The translations under genes and the position numbers were made by a program. A stretch of DNA of 64,000 nt from the NCBI RefSeq assembly GCF_017745275.1, contig NZ_JAGHZS010000002.1, positions 1 through 64,000 on the forward strand. Reading direction: 5' to 3'. The DNA is from Chitinophaga sp. GTDB lineage: Bacteria; Bacteroidota; Bacteroidia; Chitinophagales; Chitinophagaceae. The notes below the pieces were generated by a model. It did not search any database. It was not told the origin of the DNA and worked only from the letters and a program-made list of their open reading frames with translations. Positions within the stretch are counted from its first letter, which is position 1; every line of letters begins with the position of its first letter. Positions 53,576 through 63,030 of the stretch are shown here, in pieces.

Positions 53576-54064
53576 ATGAATACAGCTGTAAAATTATTAA
53601 TGGCATGCATGGGGATGATAATAGCCACCTCCTGCATGAAACAAAAAGACGCCAGCCCCATGATGGATGCCATAGATGTCCGCATGGAGAATGTTATCCT
53701 GAGCTACCTTGCTTCCCATAATGAAACGGCGGTTAAAGACGTGTCAGGACTTTATTACAGAATCCTGCAACCGGGCGACAGTACCCATTTTGTAAAGGCA
53801 ACATCCATTCCTACCATCATTTATACCAACCAGTTACTCAATGGGGATATCGTAGGCTCCTCATTCGGACCTACCGACTTTGATCGTCGGGAACTTAAAA
53901 ATCATATTCCCGGCTGGCAGATAGGATTACAAAAAATTTCCCAGGGAGGCAGAATCCGGTTATTCATTCCACCAGCCCTGGCATATGGCGCCACAGGCGT
54001 TCCTGGCATTATTCCTCCCAATGCCGTATTAATTTCAGACGTAGAATTAGTAAATATCAGGTAA
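53576..54064 (+). CDS. FKBP-like peptidyl-prolyl isomerase lipoprotein (paralogue 1)
   Basis: The 162-residue protein has a lipoprotein signal with lipobox IATSC, a helical linker, then an FKBP fold (about 75-160): IIYTNQLLNGDIVGSSF, HIPGWQIGLQKISQGGRIRLFIPPALAYGATG and IPPNAVLISDVELVNI. Compared with FKBP12 the catalytic Asp of the FDSS motif is missing (IVGSS), while the Trp (PGW) and AYG are kept. It probably acts in the periplasm or outer membrane, but isomerase activity may be reduced. It is the most diverged of three adjacent paralogues. Confidence 0.9.
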   Translation: MNTAVKLLMACMGMIIATSCMKQKDASPMMDAIDVRMENVILSYLASHNETAVKDVSGLYYRILQPGDSTHFVKATSIPTIIYTNQLLNGDIVGSSFGPTDFDRRELKNHIPGWQIGLQKISQGGRIRLFIPPALAYGATGVPGIIPPNAVLISDVELVNIR

Positions 54065-54128
54065 AAGTGATTACTTGCTTACCATCGTGTCACCTTTTAA
54101 TTTATAATAAAACCGAAACCGTAATTGT

Positions 54129-54614
54129 ATGAAGAAAGTTTTTCTGTTCGGAGGACTATTTCTATTGATGCTTGCCGCCTGTTCCAAAAAAGATGATAAT
54201 AATACGCCTCCTTACGATAAGGCTGCACAGTATACCATCGACTCCACAAAGATTATGGCCTATGCAGCAGCTAATAATATCACAGACCTGAAACATGATT
54301 CAGCAGGTATATTTTACCAGATTGTAAACAGAGGTGATACAAGAGATACTGCCAATGCAGCTGCTTATGTGAACGTTGCCTACATTGGGACCTTCCTGGA
54401 CAAAAAGGTATTTGACAGTAGCTATAATGCCAACTTTGGACTCAACCGCGTTATTGAGGGATGGACAATAGGTATACCTAAAATAGGCAGAGGTGGTGAA
54501 ATCAATTTATTATTGCCATCTTACTTTGCTTATCGTCAATACGGGCAAGGATCGGTTCCTCCCAATACAGTGTTGATTTTCAATGTTAAACTGAAATCTT
54601 TCACCAACAGATAA
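54129..54614 (+). CDS. FKBP-type peptidyl-prolyl isomerase lipoprotein (paralogue 2)
   Basis: The 161-residue protein has the signal MKKVFLFGGLFLLMLAAC, then a FKBP domain with KKVFDSSYNANFG (Asp kept), RVIEGWTIGIPKIGRGGEI (Trp kept) and YFAYRQYGQGSVPPNTVLIFNVKL. Of the three copies it keeps the best match to the FKBP active site, although AYG reads AYR. It and paralogue 3 arose by tandem duplication (unit of 593 bp that includes the leader and terminator). Confidence 0.92.
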   Translation: MKKVFLFGGLFLLMLAACSKKDDNNTPPYDKAAQYTIDSTKIMAYAAANNITDLKHDSAGIFYQIVNRGDTRDTANAAAYVNVAYIGTFLDKKVFDSSYNANFGLNRVIEGWTIGIPKIGRGGEINLLLPSYFAYRQYGQGSVPPNTVLIFNVKLKSFTNR

Positions 54615-54634
54615 CTGGTGAATAAATAAATAGG

Positions 54635-54665
54635 AAAAGCGGCGTAGTGCCGCTTTTTGTTTTAT
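54635..54665 (+). terminator. terminator of FKBP paralogue 2
   Basis: AAAAGCGGC and GCCGCTTTTT pair with a short GTAGT loop and are followed by GTTTT. The same type of terminator follows paralogue 3, showing that it was copied with the gene. Confidence 0.88.
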
Positions 54666-54721
54666 CGCCTGCTTTCCGTTAATTTACAGATAAATAAAAA
54701 ATAAAATCGAAATCTAATTGT

Positions 54722-55204
54722 ATGAAGAAGGCTTTCCTGTTTGGTAGTTTATTCCTATTATTCCTTGCTGCCTGTACCAAGAAAAAAGAGGGGCTCCCTG
54801 CTTATAATTGGCAAGCGCAGTATACCATCGACTCTACAAAAATTGTAACCTACGCTGTTAATAACAATATTACTAATCTGAAACACGATTCTGCAGGTAT
54901 CTTCTACCAGATTATCAACAGGGGTGATACAAAAGATACGGCTAATACAGCTGCTACTGTTACCATTAACTACGTTTGCAGGTTCCTGGATAATAGCGTG
55001 TATGATAGCGTCAATAACGCTACTTCAGGCCTTAACGGCGCGCTTGATGGCCTCAAATACGGTATACCTAAAATAGGGAAAGGAGGTTCGATCAAATTAC
55101 TCCTGCCATCTGCGTTCGCTTATGGCCAGATGGGAAATACCCGTGTTCCCCCTAATACCGTATTGATCTTTGATATTCAACTGAAGGATTTTACCAACAG
55201 ATAA
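54722..55204 (+). CDS. FKBP-like lipoprotein (paralogue 3)
   Basis: The 160-residue protein is very similar to paralogue 2 (signal MKKAFLFGSLFLLFLAAC; shared AQYTIDSTKI and LKHDSAGIFYQI). In the FKBP domain VFDSS reads VYDSV and the VIEGW segment reads ALDGL, so the active-site Trp is lost, while FAYGQMG and VPPNTVLIFDIQL are kept. The duplicate therefore shows a different pattern of active-site loss from paralogue 2 and may serve as a binding protein rather than an isomerase. Confidence 0.9.
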   Translation: MKKAFLFGSLFLLFLAACTKKKEGLPAYNWQAQYTIDSTKIVTYAVNNNITNLKHDSAGIFYQIINRGDTKDTANTAATVTINYVCRFLDNSVYDSVNNATSGLNGALDGLKYGIPKIGKGGSIKLLLPSAFAYGQMGNTRVPPNTVLIFDIQLKDFTNR

Positions 55205-55223
55205 TTGGTGTACAAATAAATAG

Positions 55224-55257
55224 AAAAAGCGGTGCCGGCTGAGCCAGTACCGCTTTT
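55224..55257 (+). terminator. terminator of FKBP paralogue 3
   Basis: AAAAAGCGGT and ACCGCTTTTT pair around GCCGGCTGAGCCAGT, followed by GTTTT. It overlaps the first in-frame ATG (55232) of the sdaA frame. Confidence 0.88.
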
Positions 55258-55306
55258 TGTTTTATTCGCCCGCTTTCCATTAATTTTACAGATAAACGAA
55301 AAAATA

Positions 55307-56734
55307 GTGGCACACGAATGTATTTCAGTATTTGATATTTTCAAGATAGGCGTTGGCCCTTCCAGTTCCCATACACTGGGCCCCTGGAGAGCAGCACTGC
55401 GCTTTCTCGCAGCATTGGAGGCAGAAGGTAAATTAGCAGCTATCAGCAAAGTACAGGTTTTATTATATGGCTCCCTCGCCAAAACCGGCCATGGTCACGG
55501 TACAGATATCGCTGTACAGTTAGGCCTTTGCGGAGATGATCCCGTTACTTTTGATGTAAACCAGATTAATCCTAAAATGGACGATATCCGCCGCAACCGC
55601 AAAATGTTGCTGGCAGGTAAATATGAAATAGATTTTGATCCGGTACAGGATATAGACTTCCTCTTTGAAGAGTCTTTACCATTTCATCCCAATGCCCTCA
55701 CTTTCCTGGTTACTTTCGCCGACGGTGAGCAAATCGCCTCTACCTGGTATTCCATTGGAGGCGGCTTTGTAGTGCAGGAAGGAGAAAACGGCAGCAATGC
55801 GCAACAGGTGGATCTGCCTTTCCCAATTGATACAGCCCGTCAGCTGCTGCAATGGTGTATCAAAACCGGTTACAGCATCTCTGAACTGGTGATGGAAAAT
55901 GAATTGGCCTGGCGCCCGGAAGAGGCTACCCGACAGGGATTGCTCAATATCTGGCGTGTTATGCAGGAATGCACCTACCGTGGTTGCCATACCAGTGGCG
56001 AATTACCCGGCGGATTGAGAGTAGGCCGCCGCGCAGTAGCCCTGAATAAAAAGTTGCTAAAAGGACGTACCTATACCGATTATGCCTCCTGGATTGATGC
56101 CATCAGGGCAGGCGGTGAGCACTTTAGTTATACGCTCGACTGGGTAAGTTGCTTTGCCCTGGCGGTTAATGAAGAAAATGCTTCCTTTGGTCGTGTAGTA
56201 ACTGCGCCAACCAATGGCGCCGCAGGTGTTATACCAGCTGTATTGCAGTATTTCATTGCCTTCTGCGACGGCTTCCACGAAGAAAAAATTCAGCAATTCC
56301 TCCTCACAGCATCAGAAATAGGCAGCATCTTTAAAAAACGCTCCACCATTTCTGCAGCAATGGGCGGCTGCCAGGCTGAAATAGGCGTGTCGTCCGCAAT
56401 GGCAGCTGCGGCGTTGACTGAGTGCCTTGGCGGCTCCCAGCGCCAGGTATTAATGGCAGCAGAAATAGCCATGGAACATCACCTCGGACTTACCTGTGAT
56501 CCAATCGGTGGACTCGTACAAATCCCCTGCATCGAAAGAAATACCATGGGTGCCATTAAAGCAATTACCGCTTCCCAACTGGCCCTGCAAAGCAACCCGG
56601 AACTGGCAAAGGTATCACTGGATGCCGTGGTAAAAACCATGTGGGAAACTGCACAGGATATGAACTCAAAATACAAGGAAACATCCGATGGCGGTCTGGC
56701 AGTAAATATTCCTATCAGCCTGCCGGAATGCTAG
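55307..56734 (+). CDS. sdaA: L-serine ammonia-lyase (single-chain, iron-sulfur)
   Basis: From the GTG at 55307 the 475-residue enzyme starts [20 protein letters not shown], the standard N-terminus of the [4Fe-4S] serine dehydratase, with [12 protein letters not shown]. The cysteines [22 protein letters not shown] supply the cluster. It converts L-serine to pyruvate and ammonia. The first in-frame ATG (55232) lies inside the preceding terminator hairpin and would add 25 unrelated residues, so the GTG is chosen. It is a single gene after the FKBP trio. Confidence 0.92.
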   Translation: MAHECISVFDIFKIGVGPSSSHTLGPWRAALRFLAALEAEGKLAAISKVQVLLYGSLAKTGHGHGTDIAVQLGLCGDDPVTFDVNQINPKMDDIRRNRKMLLAGKYEIDFDPVQDIDFLFEESLPFHPNALTFLVTFADGEQIASTWYSIGGGFVVQEGENGSNAQQVDLPFPIDTARQLLQWCIKTGYSISELVMENELAWRPEEATRQGLLNIWRVMQECTYRGCHTSGELPGGLRVGRRAVALNKKLLKGRTYTDYASWIDAIRAGGEHFSYTLDWVSCFALAVNEENASFGRVVTAPTNGAAGVIPAVLQYFIAFCDGFHEEKIQQFLLTASEIGSIFKKRSTISAAMGGCQAEIGVSSAMAAAALTECLGGSQRQVLMAAEIAMEHHLGLTCDPIGGLVQIPCIERNTMGAIKAITASQLALQSNPELAKVSLDAVVKTMWETAQDMNSKYKETSDGGLAVNIPISLPEC

Positions 56735-56738
56735 CAGA

Positions 56739-56872
56739 TAGAATTATAAATTGTAAATGACAAATGACGGATCTGAGCGATTAAATACTGTTATATAAGG
56801 AAAGAAGCATATTTTCGTTTATACGGTATTTGATCACTCAGATCCGTTATTTGTCATTTGTAATTCGTAATC
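56739..56872. repeat. intergenic inverted repeat, AAATGAC type
   Basis: AATTGTAAATGACAAATGA..CGGATCTGAGCGAT pairs with GATCACTCAGATCCG..TTTGTCATTTGTAATT on the right, with an inner AAATAC/GTATTT. It begins 5 nt after the sdaA stop and ends just before the next gene's ATG. Sequence differs from other copies; architecture is the same. Confidence 0.88.
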
Positions 56873-56876
56873 ATTT

Positions 56877-59687
56877 ATGCGCTTTTTCCTGGCCATTACC
56901 TTACTGACCCTTTCCCTTTCTTTATCGGCACAGCAATTTGGAGGTAATCCACCTTCGCTGAAATGGCAACAGATAAATACGGATACTATAAGGGTTATTT
57001 TTCCCAAAGGAATGACCACCGCCGGTGAGCGGGTAGCCAACATTACGCATTACCTGAATCGCTATACCCGTGCCTCTATAGGCCCGTTGGAACGGAAAAT
57101 AAATATCGTATTGCAGAACCAAACGATGCAATCCAACGGATACGTACAACTAGGCCCCTTCCGCTCCGAATTTTACCTGACACCTGCGCCCAATTCACTG
57201 GACCTGGGCTCACTCAACTGGATAGAACAACTGTCCGTACATGAATACAGACACGTATTACAAAACATGAATTTCCGGCAGGGGCTCTCTAAAGTGTTCT
57301 CCATTCTGGGTGGCCAGCTGGGACAAGCTGCCATCACCAATATTGCTGTACCCAACTGGTTTTGGGAAGGTGATGCCGTGGTCATGGAAACAGCCTTAAC
57401 GCCACAGGGCAGGGGCCGGCTTCCCGGTTTCTTCGATGGCTTCCGTGGACTTTCCCTGGCAGGTAAACAGTACGCCTATATGAAAATCCGCAATGGTTCT
57501 TATGTTGACTATGTACCGGATCATTATCCGCTGGGGTACCTCATGGCCACTTATGGACGCAATCATTACGGAGAAGCTTTCTGGAAGGGCGTTGCCACAG
57601 ATGCGGTACGTTTCCGCGGACTTTTTTATCCTATGTCGCATAGCCTGAAAAAGAAAACCGGTAAAAATATCACCGGCTTTTATCATGCCATGTTAGCGGA
57701 GTATCAGCCTCTTTGGAACAGCTACGCAGCCCGCCCGGACACCACGCCTGCAGTAGCAGTACTGCCACTGGACCGACCTGTTACCAACTATAAATATATT
57801 TACAACGCCGGCGATAAAGAGTGGATTGTGCTCAAAGATGCCTGGAACAAAGTACCTGGCATTTACCGCCTGAATGCTGCCGGCGAAGAAAAGCTACTGG
57901 TAAGACCCGGCATCGTTTATGATGACTTCTTCAGCTATCGCAATGGCCGTATTGTATGGGCTGCCGCCCGCTTTGATGCCCGCTGGAGCTGGAAAGATTT
58001 TTCCGTGATCCGTATCTGGGATAACGCTACCGGCCGTACGAAAACAATTTCTTCCAAAGGCAAATTCTTCTCCCCGGATATCAGTGCAAATGGTCAGCAG
58101 GTAATAGCAGCAGTCACTACACCCGCTATGACCTATCACCTGCAACTGCTGAACGCGCAAACCGGTGCCATAGAAAAGGAGTTGCCCAACCCGGATAACT
58201 GGTTTTATACCTATCCTCGTTTTACGGCCAACGATCAGGCTGTGATCAGCGCCGTACGCAATAACAAAGGAGAAATGGCCCTGGTAGAGCAGTCGCTCGC
58301 CACCGGGGAAAGCACGATACTCACACCATTCAGTTACAATGTTATCGGCATCCCTGTGATAAGTGGGGATACCGTGTATTTCACCAACAGCCACAAAGAC
58401 GTAAATAACGTATATGCCATTACGTTGACAGACAGGAAAACATTTGAAGTGACAGACAGGGGGAACAGCGCGATGCATGTAGCCCTGGACGCCCAAAAGG
58501 ATAGCCTGATTTTCAGTGAATTTACCGTGAAAGGGTATAAACTTTATCATGCTGCATTGGACGTGCATTCGTGGAAAGAAGTACCGGTTACTGAAAATGG
58601 CCGGAGTGCCTGGTTACAGCCCGACTTTAAAGAAGGTGGAAATATCCTGGACAAGGTGCCACATGACTCTCTGCCGGTAAAGAAATATCCACAGTTATCT
58701 CATCCGTTCAATTTCCATAGCTGGGTACCTTCTTTCAATGATCCGGAATATGGCATTTCCCTGATTGGTGAAAACATACTGAATACTACATCTACCAGTA
58801 TCGGCTATACGTACAACCATAATGAAGGCTACTCGGATTTTGCTGCCGGCTTTACTTTTGGAGGCTGGTTGCCGGTATTAAATATAGGAGCGGATTATGC
58901 TATTAACCGCAATGGCCTCAACCAGGACCGGCAACGGGTGTACTGGAACGAAGCGACCGCTCATATTGGCGCCAGTATTCCGCTCAGTTTTTCCAGGGGC
59001 CTCTATAGCCGCAGCCTGGTAGTGGGAAGCAATTATAATATCCGCCACCGCTACCTGGATAGTAAGTACAAAGGCAATGACATCCAGTTTCTCAGCAACA
59101 CCTTCATATTCAGTAATCAGCGCCTCAAAGGCATACAAAATATCTTTACTCATTTTGGGCAATACCTGGCCGTTCAATATAATACTTCTGTCACCGGTTT
59201 ATTTGCGGAGCAGTTGTACATGCGCTTCGATCAGTACCTGCCTGGGTTGTGGCAGAATCATAACCTGGTATTACAGGCCGCTTATCAGCAACGCGACAAG
59301 TCCTTCAATTATACTTTCTCGGATAACTTCGTATATGCGAGAGGGTATAATACCCCCTTCTATACCCGGGTATACAAACTGGGCGCTAACTACCATTTTC
59401 CACTGGCCTATCCCGACTGGGGATTTGCACAACTGCTTTACTTCAGCCGCATCAGAGCTAACCTGTTCTATGATTACAGCATGACGAACTACGTGCAAAC
59501 GAATAAGGAAATTAATACGCGCTATGCATCTACGGGGGCGGAGTTATTCCTGGATACCCGCATAGGAAATGCAATACCTTTTACGTTTGGAGTACGGTTT
59601 AGTCACCTGTTAGATAAAGATCCGGTAGACAATGCGCAAAATCGCGTGGACTTTATCATTCCTATTCAGCAATTATTTAATTACTAG
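56877..59687 (+). CDS. putative secreted gluzincin-like protein with propeller and C-terminal barrel
   Basis: The 936-residue protein has a signal peptide (MRFFLAITLLTLSLSLSA). The N-terminal part (about 25-290) carries SVHEYRHVLQ (His122, His126) with NWFWEGDAVVMET (Glu164) 37 residues later, the HExxH-x(n)-E arrangement of gluzincin metallopeptidases. The middle (about 300-620) is rich in short beta strands with SPDISANGQQ- and YPRFTANDQ-like words of TolB-type propellers. The last 300 residues are aromatic, alternating strands ending in a terminal aromatic (FIIPIQQLFNY), as in outer-membrane barrels. A surface-anchored peptidase is inferred; the family has no name I recall. Confidence 0.75.
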   Translation: MRFFLAITLLTLSLSLSAQQFGGNPPSLKWQQINTDTIRVIFPKGMTTAGERVANITHYLNRYTRASIGPLERKINIVLQNQTMQSNGYVQLGPFRSEFYLTPAPNSLDLGSLNWIEQLSVHEYRHVLQNMNFRQGLSKVFSILGGQLGQAAITNIAVPNWFWEGDAVVMETALTPQGRGRLPGFFDGFRGLSLAGKQYAYMKIRNGSYVDYVPDHYPLGYLMATYGRNHYGEAFWKGVATDAVRFRGLFYPMSHSLKKKTGKNITGFYHAMLAEYQPLWNSYAARPDTTPAVAVLPLDRPVTNYKYIYNAGDKEWIVLKDAWNKVPGIYRLNAAGEEKLLVRPGIVYDDFFSYRNGRIVWAAARFDARWSWKDFSVIRIWDNATGRTKTISSKGKFFSPDISANGQQVIAAVTTPAMTYHLQLLNAQTGAIEKELPNPDNWFYTYPRFTANDQAVISAVRNNKGEMALVEQSLATGESTILTPFSYNVIGIPVISGDTVYFTNSHKDVNNVYAITLTDRKTFEVTDRGNSAMHVALDAQKDSLIFSEFTVKGYKLYHAALDVHSWKEVPVTENGRSAWLQPDFKEGGNILDKVPHDSLPVKKYPQLSHPFNFHSWVPSFNDPEYGISLIGENILNTTSTSIGYTYNHNEGYSDFAAGFTFGGWLPVLNIGADYAINRNGLNQDRQRVYWNEATAHIGASIPLSFSRGLYSRSLVVGSNYNIRHRYLDSKYKGNDIQFLSNTFIFSNQRLKGIQNIFTHFGQYLAVQYNTSVTGLFAEQLYMRFDQYLPGLWQNHNLVLQAAYQQRDKSFNYTFSDNFVYARGYNTPFYTRVYKLGANYHFPLAYPDWGFAQLLYFSRIRANLFYDYSMTNYVQTNKEINTRYASTGAELFLDTRIGNAIPFTFGVRFSHLLDKDPVDNAQNRVDFIIPIQQLFNY

Positions 59688-59688
59688 G

Positions 59689-60168
59689 CTATTTTACATT
59701 GATTTTAAGAGAAGGTGCTTTGTAGAGTTTCCCTTCCGCATATTTGATGATGATTTCATCGAAGTATAGGATATCCCCGGTTTGCAGGGTTTCCTTCAGG
59801 CCTTTACTCCACAAAGGGGAGAGAGATGCTGTTTTGAAGTTATCGCCGGTAAAGTCTTTATAGATGCCGGGTTGGCCGGTAGTATCGTTCAGGTAAGGTT
59901 CATGCTTTTCGTAAGTGAAAGCAAATGACAATACAGGGTATTTGATATTTTTTTCGTCGCGTACCACCAGTGCAGAATCCAACAGCTTCATTACTTCCGT
60001 TTTGGGTAACGTGTCACTCAGGTAAATTCCCCAGGTGCTACGCAGTTTTAGCGGACGTTTATTGGTAACGGTCGCAGGTGCAGCAGTAGCTGGCTTTTTA
60101 TGCGTTTGCGACCATACCGGTGATGTTGCTGTGGTTAAAAAAAAACTAAGTAACAGGTGTTTATGCAT
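59689..60168 (-). CDS. hypothetical exported protein
   Basis: From the ATG at 60168 the 159-residue protein has a signal peptide (MHKHLLLSFFLTTATSPVWS), a short Thr/Pro/Ala linker, and a beta-rich domain with LSFAFTYEKHEPYLND, GDILYFDEIIIKYAEGKLYKAPSLKINV. The final segment resembles, by eye, the end of GldM-type proteins; this is weak. The longer frame from 60222 would hide the signal. It is 1 nt from the convergent barrel gene and downstream of valS across a terminator. Function unknown. Confidence 0.7.
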   Translation of the reverse strand: MHKHLLLSFFLTTATSPVWSQTHKKPATAAPATVTNKRPLKLRSTWGIYLSDTLPKTEVMKLLDSALVVRDEKNIKYPVLSFAFTYEKHEPYLNDTTGQPGIYKDFTGDNFKTASLSPLWSKGLKETLQTGDILYFDEIIIKYAEGKLYKAPSLKINVK

Positions 60169-60183
60169 GATAGTACGGGGATA

Positions 60184-60219
60184 TAAAAAAATCGCCCGGT
60201 ATAGTAACGACCGGGCGAT
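60184..60219 (-). terminator. intrinsic terminator of valS
   Basis: On the minus strand ATCGCCCGGT pairs with ACCGGGCGAT over 10 bp with a 9-nt loop, followed by seven T. It begins 9 nt past the valS stop. Confidence 0.93.
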
Positions 60220-60227
60220 CATAAAAA

Positions 60228-62879
60228 TTATAAGGATTTTAAACTTTCCTCGATCACCGAAATCTTGGCTTCCGCATCTGCTTTTTTCTTGCGCTCAGCG
60301 TCTACTGCTTCCGGTTTTGCTTTCTGTACAAACCCTTCGTTGGAGAGCTTTTTCTCAACAGATACCAGGAATCCTTTCAGGTATTCCAGGTCTTTCAGCA
60401 GCGTTGCTTTCTGTGTGGTGGTATCCAGCGCTGTTTCTGTACCGAGGTAGAATTTATCTTTTCCGATAACTACTGTGATACAGCCAGGCACAGGTTCCTG
60501 TACATAGTTAATCGCAGATGCATTCACCTGTTTCGCGAGCATACTTTCAATTTGTTTGAAAGTGTTGTCGTGTTTGGTTTCTATGTGCAGTACAACTGTT
60601 TCTTTCGGTTTAACCTGGTTTTTGTTACGTGCATCACGGATGCCGGTAATCACTTCTTTCGCCAACGTTCCTTCCAGCAACGTAGCATGTACAGGAGCAT
60701 CCGGTGTTGTAAACTGTTTGATCATCAGGGAATCATCATCAGCACGTGTAGCCAGTAACTGGTAGATTTCCTCCGTGATAAACGGCATATACGGATGTAA
60801 CAACTGCATCAGTTGTTCAAAGAAGTATACCGTTTTATGATATACAGAAGCAGGAATTGGTTGCTCAAAACCTGGTTTCACCCATTCAAGATACCAGCTG
60901 CAGAAGTCATCCCAGATAAGGTTTAAGAGCGTTTTCAAGCCTTCGCTCAGGCGAAAATCTTTATGCAGTGCAGCAACTTCAGCCTGAACTTCATTTAACC
61001 TGCTCTCAAACCATTTCACCGCGAAGTTATTGGCGGCAGCTTCAGCGGCACTATCATCTTCCTGACGTTGTTCCCACATTTTCACCAGCTTCAGGGCATT
61101 CCATATTTTATTACAGAAGTTGCGTCCCTGTTCGCAGCTGGCATCATCGTAGAGCAAGTCGTTACCGGCAGGAGAGGAAATCATGATACCAAAACGTACG
61201 GCATCGGCACCAAAGGAGTGGATGAGTTCCAACAGATCGGGTGAGTTACCCAGCTGTTTACTCATCTTACGTCCTTGTTTGTCGCGCACCATACCGGTGA
61301 AATATACATCGTTGAATGGTTTCACGTCTTTGAATTCCAGTCCGGCCATGATCATACGGGCTACCCAGAAGAAGATGATATCCTGTCCTGTTACCAGTAC
61401 AGAAGTAGGGTAGTAGTAGTTGATATCTTCATTATCCGGTTGGGAGATGCCATTGAATACTTCCATTGGCCATAACCAGGAGCTGAACCAGGTATCGAGG
61501 CAATCCTCATCCTGTTTTAGTTCTGCAGCGGTAATAGTAATATTGCGGGCAGCGAACTGTTGTACAGCTTCCGCAGCGGTGGCAGCTACTTCAAAAGTGC
61601 CGTCTGGTGCGTACCAGGCGGGTATTTGTTGTCCCCACCAGAGCTGGCGGGAAATACACCAGTCTTTTACATTCTCCATCCAGTATTTGTAGGTAGCGAG
61701 GAAACGGTCGCCGGGATGTATTTTTACATCTCCGTTTACTACCGCATCCAGTGCGGGTTTGGCCATTTCTGCCATCTTTACAAACCACTGTGTAGAGATG
61801 CGTGGTTCTACTACGGTGTCGGGGTTACGTTGGCTGTAACCCAGGCGGGTAGTATATTCCTGTTCTTTTATCAGTAAGCCTTCCTCAGCGAGGGCAGCTA
61901 CTACTTTTTTGCGTGCCACAAAGCGATCTTCTCCAACAAATACAACTGCAGCGGCGCTCAGTGTACCGTCATCATTCAGGGTATCAACTATTTCCAGGTT
62001 ATGTTTTAAACCGAGGTTATAGTCATTGATATCGTGTGCAGGCGTTACTTTCAGCGCTCCGGTACCGAATTCTTTATCTACATAGGTATCAAAAATAATG
62101 GGTACACGACGGTTTACCAGCGGTACTGTAGCGAAGTGGCCTTTCAGGTGTGCATACCTTTCATCTTCCGGGTTTACACAGATCGCAGTATCACCCATGA
62201 TCGTTTCAGGACGCTGGGTAGCGATGGTAATAAATTCACCGGTAGGCGCACCAGCAGCATCAGTGATAGCGTATTTAACGTGATACAGCTTACCCTGCAG
62301 ATCTTTGTATTCTACTTCCTCATCGCTCAAAGCAGTTTTGGCTTTGGGATCCCAGTTGATCATGCGGGCACCGCGATAGATCACGCCTTTTTTGTAGAGG
62401 TCAATGAAAACAGTGATCACTGCTTTATAGTAGTGATCATCCATGGTAAAGGTTACCCGGTCCCAGTCGCAACTGCAGCCGAGTTTCTTTATCTGGTGGT
62501 AGATGATATCACCATATTTATCTTTCCATTCAAAAGCATATTTCAGGAACTCTTCGCGGGTAAGCTGAGATTTTTCAATCCCTTTTTCCTGCTTGAGCAT
62601 ATTTACCACTTTTGCCTCAGTAGCAATGGAAGCGTGGTCGGAACCCGGTACCCAGCAGGCGTTGAACCCACTCATACGGGCACGGCGCACCAGGATGTCC
62701 TGGACGGTTTCATTGAGGGTATGGCCAAGGTGTAAGACCCCGGTTACGTTAGGCGGGGGGATGACGACAGTAAAAGGTTGACGGCCATCCGGTTTAGAGC
62801 GGAAATAGCCTTTGTCCATCCATTGTTGGTACCATTTTTCCTCTACCATTCCAGGCAGGTAATTTTTCGAAAGTTCCAT
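60228..62879 (-). CDS. valS: valine--tRNA ligase
   Basis: From ATG 62879 the 883-residue class I synthetase shows VVIPPPNVTGVLHLGHTLNET (HIGH as HLGH), the editing domain with TLRPETIMGDTAI-like TQRPETIMGDTAICV, SRQLWWGQQIPAWY, GRKMSKQLGNSPDLLELI (KMSKS as KMSKQ), an anticodon-binding domain, and a C-terminal coiled coil (about 815-883) typical of ValRS. It charges tRNA-Val. Two ATGs further upstream (62888, 62903) are possible but the MELSKNYLPGMVEEKWY start fits the family. Confidence 0.97.
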   Translation of the reverse strand: MELSKNYLPGMVEEKWYQQWMDKGYFRSKPDGRQPFTVVIPPPNVTGVLHLGHTLNETVQDILVRRARMSGFNACWVPGSDHASIATEAKVVNMLKQEKGIEKSQLTREEFLKYAFEWKDKYGDIIYHQIKKLGCSCDWDRVTFTMDDHYYKAVITVFIDLYKKGVIYRGARMINWDPKAKTALSDEEVEYKDLQGKLYHVKYAITDAAGAPTGEFITIATQRPETIMGDTAICVNPEDERYAHLKGHFATVPLVNRRVPIIFDTYVDKEFGTGALKVTPAHDINDYNLGLKHNLEIVDTLNDDGTLSAAAVVFVGEDRFVARKKVVAALAEEGLLIKEQEYTTRLGYSQRNPDTVVEPRISTQWFVKMAEMAKPALDAVVNGDVKIHPGDRFLATYKYWMENVKDWCISRQLWWGQQIPAWYAPDGTFEVAATAAEAVQQFAARNITITAAELKQDEDCLDTWFSSWLWPMEVFNGISQPDNEDINYYYPTSVLVTGQDIIFFWVARMIMAGLEFKDVKPFNDVYFTGMVRDKQGRKMSKQLGNSPDLLELIHSFGADAVRFGIMISSPAGNDLLYDDASCEQGRNFCNKIWNALKLVKMWEQRQEDDSAAEAAANNFAVKWFESRLNEVQAEVAALHKDFRLSEGLKTLLNLIWDDFCSWYLEWVKPGFEQPIPASVYHKTVYFFEQLMQLLHPYMPFITEEIYQLLATRADDDSLMIKQFTTPDAPVHATLLEGTLAKEVITGIRDARNKNQVKPKETVVLHIETKHDNTFKQIESMLAKQVNASAINYVQEPVPGCITVVIGKDKFYLGTETALDTTTQKATLLKDLEYLKGFLVSVEKKLSNEGFVQKAKPEAVDAERKKKADAEAKISVIEESLKSL

Positions 62880-62950
62880 GCTATTCATAATATAAGGTTG
62901 CAAAAATAACGGAGATTATGGAGAGATGGAAATTTAAAGGTCAATAATAG

Positions 62951-63030
62951 TACAGCTATTGGCATTTAGACGTTAGCTATTAGCCATTAGCTGGCTGCTA
63001 ACCGCTAAATGCTAATAGCTAACGGCTGTT
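62951..63030. repeat. intergenic inverted repeat, TTAGC type
   Basis: CGTTAGCTATTAGC (62971-62984) and GCTAATAGCTAACG (63011-63024) are perfect complements; further TTAGC/GCTAA words flank them. It ends at the TAA stop of the threonine aldolase gene on the minus strand. Confidence 0.8.

Noticed and set aside
57894..58568. 224-codon minus-strand frame inside the gluzincin/barrel gene
   Set aside because: Antisense shadow with no start context or motif.
62034..62735. 233-codon plus-strand frame inside valS
   Set aside because: It is a shadow of valS on the other strand; composition (many Phe, Tyr, Ile) is typical of antisense frames and it has no motifs.
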